Assembly: GCA_044368575.1 (NCBI GenBank)
Contig: JBIPPH010000005.1
Coordinates: 17,451 to 81,450, forward strand
Direction of reading: 5' to 3'
DNA from: JABMMZ01 sp044368575
Lineage (GTDB): Bacteria; Bacteroidota; Bacteroidia; NS11-12g; UBA955
DNA length: 64,000 nucleotides
Positions 17,669 to 25,774 of this stretch are shown piece by piece. Position 1 is the stretch's first letter. Each line of letters begins with the position of its first letter. The notes under the pieces were generated by a model. It was not told the DNA's origin, searched no databases, and saw only the letters and a program-made list of their open reading frames with translations. Made by a program: the position numbers and the translations under genes.

Positions 17669-19087
17669 ATGCTCAAACATCCCCTCTTTAAAGACATTAG
17701 ATTTTATATTCTCATTGCCTTTTTATTAAGACTTTATGCCATCTATTATCCGCCAATAGAGTTAACCCACAATTGGCGTCAAACAACCGTCACAATGGTG
17801 AGTCGGAATTTTTTAGAAGTCGATGCCAATCTCATGTATCCTCGAATTGACATTGCCGGCGAAAAAACTGGCATTACCGGCATGGAGTTCCCTGTGTTAA
17901 ACTATTTGATCTACTTGCTATCTTTAGCATTTGGTTATCATGATTGGTTTGGCAGGCTCATCGTTTTATTGATTTCTAGCCTTGGTATTTGGAGCTTTCA
18001 CAACATATTAAAGAAACAGTTTAACCCACAAATTGCTTTTAATAGCAGCATAGTTCTGCTCTTTTCTATATGGTTTACCTACTCCAGAAAAATAATGCCA
18101 GACACCATGGCCATGTCGTTTATGTTTTTCGGTATACAGCAAGGCTTAAACTATTTTGAAAGCCCTCGCTTAAAACCTTTGTTGTGGTTTGGATTTTGGA
18201 TTTGTTTAGGCATTTTGAGCAAACTCCCTGTTGTATTTCTATTGTTTGTGTTTATCCCTTACATGATTGATCGCCCACTTCTCCAGCGCAACAAAATGGC
18301 TTTTGCTTTGATAGGCTTTTTGGCTCTATGCATCAATTATTTTTGGTATTTTGTTTGGGTACCCTATCTGAATCAGACCTATGAATTTGTTCATTTTTTT
18401 ATGGGGAAAAGCATGTTCGTAGGCGGATTAGAATTGCTTCAAAATTGGGACAAAACCATTAACCGCTTTTATGAAACCGCTATTAAATTCATAGCCTTTG
18501 CTTTCTGTATTTGGGGTTGGATTAGTACCTATAGACAAAAACAAAAACAAATTGCATTCATATCTGGCATTGGTTTTTTAGCCTTTTTGCCCATTATGTT
18601 AAAAGGCGGTTTTACGTTTTATCACCATTCTTATTACATTATTCCTTTCGCTCCAATTCTTGCAATTGTGAGTGGTTATGGCATCAGTCAACTCAACAAA
18701 TTAAAATTCCAATATATAATCTTATGGGCTATTGCCATTGAAGGATTAGGCAATCATCTGGACGATTTTGTGATCAAAGATTACTACAAACCAGTCTTGA
18801 CATTAGAAGCTGAATTAGACAAAGTATCAAATAGACATGACCTTATTTGCATTAATAGTGGAGAGTTTCCTACCCCCATGTATTTCGCTCATAGAAAAGG
18901 CTGGGTAGCTTACAATGAACAATTACTTCAACAAAACTTTACCGATTCATTGGCCAATAAGGGTTTAAAACACATAGTGATCTTAAACCATGTATTTGGC
19001 GAAAAAATACCACTCAACTACCCCATTGAGTTTCAAAACAATGATTTCACCATTTACGCAGTTAGCCCTTTACAAAACAAACAATAA
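17669..19087 (+). CDS. Integral membrane glycosyltransferase, GT39/ArnT-like
   Basis: 472 aa with about ten hydrophobic segments. After the first membrane helix come ELTHNWRQTTVTM and the acidic-loop region NYLIYLLSLAFG, the arrangement of PMT/ArnT-type polyprenyl-phosphate-sugar glycosyltransferases, whose catalytic acid lies in the first external loop. The C-terminal 110 residues are soluble and periplasmic. Probably moves a sugar from a lipid carrier to lipid A, protein or a surface glycan; the acceptor is unknown. Its 3' end overlaps the convergent helicase gene by 18 bp. Confidence 0.75.
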   Translation: MLKHPLFKDIRFYILIAFLLRLYAIYYPPIELTHNWRQTTVTMVSRNFLEVDANLMYPRIDIAGEKTGITGMEFPVLNYLIYLLSLAFGYHDWFGRLIVLLISSLGIWSFHNILKKQFNPQIAFNSSIVLLFSIWFTYSRKIMPDTMAMSFMFFGIQQGLNYFESPRLKPLLWFGFWICLGILSKLPVVFLLFVFIPYMIDRPLLQRNKMAFALIGFLALCINYFWYFVWVPYLNQTYEFVHFFMGKSMFVGGLELLQNWDKTINRFYETAIKFIAFAFCIWGWISTYRQKQKQIAFISGIGFLAFLPIMLKGGFTFYHHSYYIIPFAPILAIVSGYGISQLNKLKFQYIILWAIAIEGLGNHLDDFVIKDYYKPVLTLEAELDKVSNRHDLICINSGEFPTPMYFAHRKGWVAYNEQLLQQNFTDSLANKGLKHIVILNHVFGEKIPLNYPIEFQNNDFTIYAVSPLQNKQ

Positions 19088-20761
19088 ACCTAGTCGAATC
19101 TCAAAGTAAGAGAGTTTTCCCTCTAGGGTTTCATAGATAGATTTCAATGGTACAGAAGCCTCTGAACAGTCCAAAGTTTTGGTCAAGTGTTTAAGCGCTT
19201 TCTTAAGTAACTGTTGTTGTTTTTTAGGCGATTGAATTTGTTTAAACTTGAGTGATTGGCCGGAGAGTTTTAGTTTCTCTAAATGACTAATAATTGTGGT
19301 AGCACTTAAGCCTCTTTGATCGGCAATGCTTTGAATATCATACCCAGCTTGTAGCATTTCTAAGGTTTGATCTTGGGTAGTTTGCCCCAACATTTTATTT
19401 TTCTTTGTACTTGGCTTTAAACTCTCTTTTGCAATTTTATAGGGAATTCCATCACAAGCCTTCACAAAGAGATCGAAACGTTTTTCCAATTCAGAAAGCT
19501 CATATTGTTGATCAGTTGCCGCTGACAATTCTATGAAGCGTTTGTCGGCTTTAAAAGCTAAAGGATCCATTTGCAAGGCTGTTGCATTATACCCTAACAA
19601 ATACAAATGGTCATAAGACTTTAATCTACTCAATGCCACATAGCCTTGACCATGCTCAAAGGATTTTCTTAAATCAATAATGGCAGCATCGAGGGTCATG
19701 CCTTGGCTTTTGTGAACAGTTATTGCCCAAGCCAATCTCAGTGGCAATTGGGTAAATGAGGCCATTGATTTGCCTTGATCATCATCTATACTCCATTTTT
19801 CAGTTTCAACAGCAATCAAATCGCCGGCTAAAGTTTCAACCATTGGCAAACCAGACTCATCAAAATCTACAATCGTTCCAATGGTACCATTCATATACCC
19901 TTTCTCAAAATTATTTTTAATGAACATGACTCTAGCCCCTAACTTTAAAACTAAGTCTTCCTCTGTTAAAACTTGTTTTTTAAGTAAATCTCTGAGTGTA
20001 TCTGGGCCTTTAACCAATGCTTTAAAATGGACTTCTGCTGAATCTAATGCTTGTAAATACTCAGAATTGATTCTATCTACATCCATATTGTGGGTATACA
20101 ACCTGGTTAAATTGTCTAATGGCGGTGCCGATTTCCCTATGAGACCTTGCAGTTGATCTAAATGATCTGCGAGAATATTTCCTGACCTCATGGCATTTAA
20201 AAATTGATTAAGCCCTTGATCACTTTGCCTATGTTGCTCCTGAATATAGCAGATGGTTGGTGACGCCTCAAGCCAAGCTTCAGACATGAACACAAATTTA
20301 TCTTTGTTGTCTTCACCAGGTTTTCCGACAGGAGGCAACTGAAAAAAATCGCCGGCAAACACTATTTGTATGCCGCCAAAAGGCAAATCATTCCCTTTAA
20401 AATATTTTAAAACCATATTGACCAAATTCAATTGTTGTTTATGCAACATTGAGATTTCATCAATGATTAATACTTGAGCAGATTCAATTTGGTTTTTTAG
20501 GTATTTCTTGCCCTTCATGAACTCCAACTCTTTGGGTCCAAGGGCTTCTTTAACGCCTATACCAGACCATGCATGAATGGTTAAGCCATTCATATGTGTT
20601 GCAGCAATACCTGTAGAAGCTGTAATGGCAACAGCAACTTGACAAGTTCTTAGATAGTCGATGTACTGATTGAGTACATAGGTTTTACCAGCACCTGCGC
20701 TTCCAGTTAAGAATACATTCTTTCCCGACTTTAATAAAGCAAGTGCTTTGTCTTGGTTCAT
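19070..20761 (-). CDS. PIF1/RecD2-like ATP-dependent DNA helicase with C-terminal helix-turn-helix
   Basis: 563 aa SF1B helicase. Walker A GSAGAGKT at 20-27, GIAATHMNGLTIHAWSG (motif Ia), VLIIDEISML (motif II, about 95), FAGDFFQLPPVG (motif III), and near residue 350 the UvrD_C_2 segment AITVHKSQGMTLDAAIIDL and YVALSRLKS (motif VI). Residues about 455-505 form a helix-turn-helix of the HTH_40 type (EMLQAGYDIQSIADQRGLS), found on Bacteroidota PIF1-like helicases. It likely acts on G-quadruplexes or stalled forks. It follows the NHL/PKD gene by 18 nt and may share its transcript. Confidence 0.9.
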   Translation of the reverse strand: MNQDKALALLKSGKNVFLTGSAGAGKTYVLNQYIDYLRTCQVAVAITASTGIAATHMNGLTIHAWSGIGVKEALGPKELEFMKGKKYLKNQIESAQVLIIDEISMLHKQQLNLVNMVLKYFKGNDLPFGGIQIVFAGDFFQLPPVGKPGEDNKDKFVFMSEAWLEASPTICYIQEQHRQSDQGLNQFLNAMRSGNILADHLDQLQGLIGKSAPPLDNLTRLYTHNMDVDRINSEYLQALDSAEVHFKALVKGPDTLRDLLKKQVLTEEDLVLKLGARVMFIKNNFEKGYMNGTIGTIVDFDESGLPMVETLAGDLIAVETEKWSIDDDQGKSMASFTQLPLRLAWAITVHKSQGMTLDAAIIDLRKSFEHGQGYVALSRLKSYDHLYLLGYNATALQMDPLAFKADKRFIELSAATDQQYELSELEKRFDLFVKACDGIPYKIAKESLKPSTKKNKMLGQTTQDQTLEMLQAGYDIQSIADQRGLSATTIISHLEKLKLSGQSLKFKQIQSPKKQQQLLKKALKHLTKTLDCSEASVPLKSIYETLEGKLSYFEIRLGLLFVL

Positions 20762-20779
20762 TCATTCAACTGCACTTAA

Positions 20780-22618
20780 TCAGTGATTAACAATCACCTT
20801 TTGGCTGTATTGACCTTGGCTGGTTTTTAACTTTAAGATATAGGTACCTGCAGGCAATTCGCTTACAGATATTGGGTTAACACCTTCAATCAAGTCATTA
20901 GACTTAACCAACAAGCCATAACTGTTATACAATTCTATGATGGTTTGCTCAGTTGTCATTACATTCAATACATCTTCTGTTGGATTTGGATAAATCATAA
21001 AGCCTGAATTAACTGAGTTATAGATAGAAGTGTTTTGAATATTGATGTAATCTTTTTTAGTCAAAGTATTAGCCCCTGAGGCATTACTCGCTATGAGCGT
21101 AATGGTATATTTGCCTGTGGCAGTGAATTGAACATTTGGTATTTTACTGTTCGAATCAGTGGCATTCATCCATTTGTAGGTTGAAGGGCTAATGCGCCAA
21201 GTCCATTGAGTTGGTGTATTTTTAGAGAGATCGATCAAACTGATGATATCTGATAACAATGGCGTTGTATCTGATGCCATAAAATCAGCAACTGGAGCTA
21301 CTGTAACCGAACTTACTGCTATATGATTGCTTTTGAGTAAAGAATCTGAACCAGATAGATTAGCTACATACAATTTAATGGAATATGTACCAGCTTGAGA
21401 GAAAGATACATAAACAACGCTATCCGTCAATTTGGTATTGTTTAATAAACTATAACTACTTGGTGAAATAGTCCATTTAAAAGCGCTTGGTTTATTGGTA
21501 GAAGTATTGGTTAAAATAACTGTTTGACCTTTAGTTGCTGAAGTGGTTGACGCCACAAAACTACATACAGGCGCCAAACTAGGCAATATGCTTCTTACCA
21601 CATTATTTCCCATATCTACTACATAAAACAAATCGTTCTTTTTGTCATATACAATCCCACTTAAGTCTTCAAATCGAGCAGCAGTTCCAACTGCATCGGT
21701 ATAACCATTTTGATTGGCATTGCCGGCAAAAACAACCAGATTTGAATTATCATATTTTTTTACACAAAGTGATTCAACAATGTACAAGGCAGAACCAACT
21801 TTACAAAGATCTTTAGGACCAAATAAGCCAGTATTTACAACATCGCTAACAGCATTGGTTGACAAATTAATTCTTCTAATCGCACTATTACCATAGTCTG
21901 CTACCAGTAAATCATTCCCATCTAAAAACACATTATAAGGTGCAGCAAATCGAGCTGCTGATCCAGTGGCATTAACATATCCTGCATTGCCCGGTGAACC
22001 GGCGATGGTTGTTACTGAACCTCCTGAAATTTTTCTAATCACATGATTGTTTCTATCTGCCACATATACATCACCATTCGCTGCTACGGCTATACCAGAT
22101 GGTCCGTTGAATTTTGCACTTGATTTGGCTGCATCTAAATGAGCCCCATTAAACAATTTTACACCTGCAAAGGTTGATACGATTTGTTGAGTACCATTGT
22201 TGATGTATGGTTCCATTTTTCTAATCTGATTATTATCCAGATCCGCAACAAATAACTCATTGGTCCCAGGATGAATAGCCAAACCTGCTGGTCTTGAAAA
22301 ACGAGCTATAGAACCGCCTCCATCTTTACTATCTGCTGCGCTTGGATATGTAGGATCAAGTGTATAACCTGCTGCTAAAAAACCTCTATCAGCCTTAACC
22401 CAAAAAATATTGTGTTCGTTACTCACATACAATCTGCCAAGGGTATCAATATCAATGCCCATAGGTGCAGAGAACAACACGGTATCTTTGTGATTATTGC
22501 GGTAACCGGTATAACTACCTGAACCGGTGTATTGAACACCTGCATAAGTTTTTACAGTTTGTGCAGTGGCACAAAAACCAGCTAGCGATAAAAAAAGTGC
22601 AGAAAAAATAGTTCTCAT
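20780..22618 (-). CDS. Secreted NHL-repeat, PKD-domain protein with T9SS sorting domain
   Basis: 612 aa. Signal peptide 1-19 (cleavage after CATA), an NHL six-bladed propeller (about 30-345) with repeats such as SGIAVAANGDVYVADRNNHV and YVVDMGNNVVRSI, two PKD-like beta-sandwich domains (about 350-435 and 440-525), and a type IX secretion C-terminal domain (YPNPTEDVLNV to QKVIVNH, about 545-612). The protein should cross the outer membrane and be released or anchored at the cell surface. The ligand is unknown. It starts 6 nt after the purC stop, so the purC promoter probably serves it. Confidence 0.85.
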   Translation of the reverse strand: MRTIFSALFLSLAGFCATAQTVKTYAGVQYTGSGSYTGYRNNHKDTVLFSAPMGIDIDTLGRLYVSNEHNIFWVKADRGFLAAGYTLDPTYPSAADSKDGGGSIARFSRPAGLAIHPGTNELFVADLDNNQIRKMEPYINNGTQQIVSTFAGVKLFNGAHLDAAKSSAKFNGPSGIAVAANGDVYVADRNNHVIRKISGGSVTTIAGSPGNAGYVNATGSAARFAAPYNVFLDGNDLLVADYGNSAIRRINLSTNAVSDVVNTGLFGPKDLCKVGSALYIVESLCVKKYDNSNLVVFAGNANQNGYTDAVGTAARFEDLSGIVYDKKNDLFYVVDMGNNVVRSILPSLAPVCSFVASTTSATKGQTVILTNTSTNKPSAFKWTISPSSYSLLNNTKLTDSVVYVSFSQAGTYSIKLYVANLSGSDSLLKSNHIAVSSVTVAPVADFMASDTTPLLSDIISLIDLSKNTPTQWTWRISPSTYKWMNATDSNSKIPNVQFTATGKYTITLIASNASGANTLTKKDYINIQNTSIYNSVNSGFMIYPNPTEDVLNVMTTEQTIIELYNSYGLLVKSNDLIEGVNPISVSELPAGTYILKLKTSQGQYSQKVIVNH

Positions 22619-22624
22619 AAAAAA

Positions 22625-23590
22625 TTATAAATTAGCGACTGCTTGATTGATATTATTTTCGATGGTATTTAACACATCATTGTAGTCCCTTCCATTGAAT
22701 TGTTGCCCAGTCATGGCCTCGTATAACTCTGTGTAACGATCTGTAACAGATTGAACAAATTCATCTGTCATGGTTGGAATCAATTGTCCTTCCAAACCTT
22801 GGAAGCCATTTTCCATTAACCATTCACGTACAAATTCTTTTGACAATTGCTTTTGAGGTTTACCTGCTTTTTGTAACTCAGCATACTTGTCTAAGTAGAA
22901 AAATCTACTAGAGTCCGGCGTGTGCACTTCATCTATTAACATCAATTGACCTTGATGCAAACCAAATTCATATTTTGTATCTACTAATATCAAACCTCTC
23001 TTAGCCGCCATTTCAGTACCTCTTGCATATAACTTTAGGGCAACTGAAACCATTTCATCTAATATCTCTTTTGAGCAAATTTGTTGTTCCAAAATACCAT
23101 CAAGACTAATATCAACATCATGCCCTTCTTGACTTTTTGTAGCTGGTGTTATGATAGGTTGAGGGAAGGCATCATTTTCATTTAAGCCATCCGGCATTCT
23201 AACGCCACAAATCATGCGCTCACCAGTTTTGTATACTCTCCAAGCATGTCCGCACAAGTAACCTCTCACAACAATTTCAATTGGAATAGCGTCACATTTA
23301 ATACCAATTGTAACATTGGGGTCTGCCACTGCTATTTTCCAATTTTGAACGATGTCTTTTGTGGCATCTAAAAAATAAGCAGCAATTTGGGTCAAGACTT
23401 CTCCCTTATGTGGTATTGCTCTTGGTAAAACATGGTCAAATGCAGAAATCCTATCACAAGCTACCATGACTAAATGGTCTTGTTTGATGGTATATACATC
23501 TCTAACTTTACCTCTATAAAAAGCGGTTTGGTCTTTGATGAAATAATTGGTGGCCATTAAGCCTTTTTCTATTTTCAAATCTGAGCTCAT
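22625..23590 (-). CDS. purC: Phosphoribosylaminoimidazole-succinocarboxamide synthase
   Basis: 321 aa. FYRGKVRDVYTI (about 25-35) is the ATP-binding glycine loop, followed by ACDRISAFDHVLP, VVRGYLCGHAWRVY and the DTKYEFGL / EVHTPDSSRF segments, a full set of SAICAR synthetase motifs. It joins CAIR and aspartate in purine synthesis. The length is that of the longer, yeast-like form common in Bacteroidota. Its promoter is the -7 element at 23618-23611. Confidence 0.97.
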   Translation of the reverse strand: MSSDLKIEKGLMATNYFIKDQTAFYRGKVRDVYTIKQDHLVMVACDRISAFDHVLPRAIPHKGEVLTQIAAYFLDATKDIVQNWKIAVADPNVTIGIKCDAIPIEIVVRGYLCGHAWRVYKTGERMICGVRMPDGLNENDAFPQPIITPATKSQEGHDVDISLDGILEQQICSKEILDEMVSVALKLYARGTEMAAKRGLILVDTKYEFGLHQGQLMLIDEVHTPDSSRFFYLDKYAELQKAGKPQKQLSKEFVREWLMENGFQGLEGQLIPTMTDEFVQSVTDRYTELYEAMTGQQFNGRDYNDVLNTIENNINQAVANL

Positions 23591-23610
23591 AACAACAATA
23601 GATTAATGTA

Positions 23611-23618
23611 CAAAAATA
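23611..23618 (-). promoter_or_regulatory. Bacteroidota -7 promoter element of purC
   Basis: TATTTTTG on the minus strand, ending 20 nt before the purC ATG at 23590. No purine riboswitch-like structure is evident in the short leader. Confidence 0.55.
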
Positions 23619-23708
23619 CACGCTGATTTTAAGGAATCAGAGTTGACTTATAAACAGACTGACCAGGCCGTAATCGAGCCCCTCAATATTGTCGTAACCG
23701 ACTGAAAA

Positions 23709-24656
23709 TCAAGCCTCGTAGGCCTTTATGATCTCTTTCACCAAACGGTGTCTCACGACATCATCAACATTCAATGCAACGATCTCAATCCCCTTGATTT
23801 TGCTTAAAATCTTAGTCGCTTTCATAAGGCCTGAAGTCTGTTTCGCAGGCAAATCTACTTGACTTAAATCGCCGGTAATAATGACTTTGGCAGATGGGCC
23901 CATTCTGGTTAAAAACATTTTAATTTGAAGATCTGTGGTGTTTTGAGCTTCATCTAAAATCACAAAACAATTATCCAGAGTTCTTCCACGCATGAAGGCA
24001 AGTGGCGCCACCTCAATGGTTCTATTATCTAAATACAATTTAAGCTTGTCTGGTGGTATCATATCATCCAACGCATCATAAAGAGGACGTAAATAAGGAT
24101 CAATTTTTTCTTTTAAATCGCCAGGCAGAAACCCTAAACTCTCACCAGCTTCTACTGCTGGCCTAGTCAATATAATGCGTTTAATTTCCTTGTTTTTCAA
24201 TGCTTTAACAGCCACTGCTACTGCCGTGTATGTTTTACCTGTTCCAGCAGGCCCCAAAGCGAATACTATATCATTATTGGCTATTTCTTTAACCAATTTG
24301 ATTTGATTGGCAGTTCTTGCTTTTATGGGTTTGCCAGAATTACCATATAGAATGATGTGCTTATCGCCCTCAGTCATAAGGTCTGGCATGGGATGAATCT
24401 GAGCTTCAGTAGCAAAAACTTCACGGAGTAATGAATCATTCAATTCTCTCCCCTTTTCAATGAGGGTTTGAAGTTGGGCAAACTGAATTAAAAACGCTTC
24501 AATATCTGCTGTTTCACCAACGACTTTAACCTCATTGCCTCTTGCAATTAGTCTTAATTTAGGGAACATCAATTTTATTTTGTCCAAAAATTGATTGTTA
24601 GGCCCATATATTTCAATGGGATGGACGTCTTCGATTAAATAAATTTTTTCTGACAA
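23709..24656 (-). CDS. PhoH family P-loop protein
   Basis: 315 aa from a TTG start at 24656. An N-terminal KH-like domain is followed by the ATPase core: GPAGTGKTYTAVAVA (Walker A), TRPAVEAGESLGFLPGD, and CFVILDEAQNTT (Walker B), typical PhoH-like motifs. An ATG 33 codons upstream (24755) would overlap the divergent gene and its promoter. Family proteins begin with this same (M)SEKI-x-LE-x-V-x-P-x-E pattern, so TTG is favoured. PhoH-like proteins bind nucleotides and are linked to RNA metabolism; the precise role here is unproven. Confidence 0.9.
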   Translation of the reverse strand: MSEKIYLIEDVHPIEIYGPNNQFLDKIKLMFPKLRLIARGNEVKVVGETADIEAFLIQFAQLQTLIEKGRELNDSLLREVFATEAQIHPMPDLMTEGDKHIILYGNSGKPIKARTANQIKLVKEIANNDIVFALGPAGTGKTYTAVAVAVKALKNKEIKRIILTRPAVEAGESLGFLPGDLKEKIDPYLRPLYDALDDMIPPDKLKLYLDNRTIEVAPLAFMRGRTLDNCFVILDEAQNTTDLQIKMFLTRMGPSAKVIITGDLSQVDLPAKQTSGLMKATKILSKIKGIEIVALNVDDVVRHRLVKEIIKAYEA

Positions 24657-24690
24657 TGCTAAATCCTTTTTAATTCGTGAAAATAGTGAA

Positions 24691-24698
24691 TATTTTTG
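24691..24698 (+). promoter_or_regulatory. Bacteroidota -7 promoter element of the SAM hydrolase-like gene
   Basis: TATTTTTG on the plus strand, ending 18 nt before the TTG start at 24717. Its position supports the TTG initiation codon. Confidence 0.55.
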
Positions 24699-24716
24699 CA
24701 ACGAATATAACACAAT

Positions 24717-25451
24717 TTGCAGAGCATTTTTCTCATATCTGATTTTCAGGATCAATCTTTTCAGATTGGCTTATTGAAAGCCGCATTGTTAAGACCTATT
24801 CCGAATAGTCAATTCATTGATGTGACCCATGCCGTCAAATTGAATAATACGATTGAGGCTGCTTTTATTAGCCGTTCGCTATTGGAAGAGTTGCCAGAAC
24901 AAAGTATCTGCGTGATGGCTGTAGGTCAAACCAATACTTGGGTTGCTTATCCCTATCTTACAAGTTTAATCCTTTGCCCCAATAATGGCTTATTGAGTAT
25001 GACACTACCCGATTTGAACCACCGTCAAGCAGTCTTATTTAACCAATCAAAATTAGAACAAGTATTAGCTCAATGGATGAATAATAAAACCATAGAGCAT
25101 GATCTTCCACTTGACCAATTGGAAATTCGCTACAATAAAAAGCCACAATTCAATGAGCAAATTTGCATTGCGGAATGTGCCTTCATTGATGGAAATGGCA
25201 ATTGTTATTTCAACATCAAGCGCGATGAACTGAACGACTTCCTTAAACAAAGGCCTTTCAGTATTAAGATACAACACTACAACGGACAATTGTTTACCAA
25301 AATCCACAAACAAGTTAACGATGTGGTTTCTGGTGATGCTCTATTCAGATTTGACCATCTTGGACACTTATTATTTCAAGTCAATCAAGGCAGTGCAAAA
25401 CAATTGTTTCGAATAAAAGACGATACTAAAATCATAATCGAACTCCAATGA
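24717..25451 (+). CDS. SAM hydroxide adenosyltransferase-like (DUF62 family)
   Basis: 244 aa, TTG start. The N-terminus FLISDFQDQSFQIGLLKAAL and the FIDVTHAVKLNNTIEAAF segment correspond to the TDFG...VG.MKG and DITH...AAF motifs of the SAM-dependent chlorinase/fluorinase/hydrolase family. Members split S-adenosylmethionine with water, giving adenosine and methionine. The protein is divergent: SDFQD replaces TDFGx, and the VVDPGVG-like stretch is changed to VAVGQTNTW-type sequence, so activity is uncertain. Overlaps the next gene by 4 bp (ATGA). Confidence 0.75.
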   Translation: MQSIFLISDFQDQSFQIGLLKAALLRPIPNSQFIDVTHAVKLNNTIEAAFISRSLLEELPEQSICVMAVGQTNTWVAYPYLTSLILCPNNGLLSMTLPDLNHRQAVLFNQSKLEQVLAQWMNNKTIEHDLPLDQLEIRYNKKPQFNEQICIAECAFIDGNGNCYFNIKRDELNDFLKQRPFSIKIQHYNGQLFTKIHKQVNDVVSGDALFRFDHLGHLLFQVNQGSAKQLFRIKDDTKIIIELQ

Positions 25452-25747
25452 TAAACAGAATTGTAAAAATGACTTTTGAGCCAGCCTTAATCAATGACTT
25501 TATGGACGTTTTCAATGCCTCCAAAGATAAAATTAGACAGTTTGAAGGTTGCCACGGCATGATTTTATTGCAAGACACTCAGCATGCTAACATACTTTTC
25601 ACTTATAGTCAATGGGAAAGTGAAGCGCATTTAAACCATTACAGAGCATCAGAACTCTTTAAAACTACTTGGGCCAATACCAAAAACAAATTTCAAGCAA
25701 AAGCGGAAGCGTGGTCTACCCATACGCTTGATGCCCCTACACAATAA
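25448..25747 (+). CDS. Antibiotic biosynthesis monooxygenase (ABM) domain protein
   Basis: 99 aa, one ferredoxin-like ABM domain: IVKMTFEPALINDFMDVF at the start, FEGCHGMILLQD in the middle and a YSQWESEAHLNHYRASELF stretch, the pattern of small dimeric monooxygenases or heme-degrading relatives. It is coupled to the SAM hydrolase-like gene by an ATGA overlap, a pairing frequent in Bacteroidota. The substrate is unknown. Confidence 0.8.
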   Translation: MINRIVKMTFEPALINDFMDVFNASKDKIRQFEGCHGMILLQDTQHANILFTYSQWESEAHLNHYRASELFKTTWANTKNKFQAKAEAWSTHTLDAPTQ

Positions 25748-25774
25748 TCTAAACCATAAAAAAGTTAATTCCCT

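Noticed and set aside
23591..23708. Riboswitch upstream of phoH or purC
   Set aside because: The purC leader is only about 14-20 nt and the rest is downstream of phoH's reading direction; no conserved aptamer motif seen.
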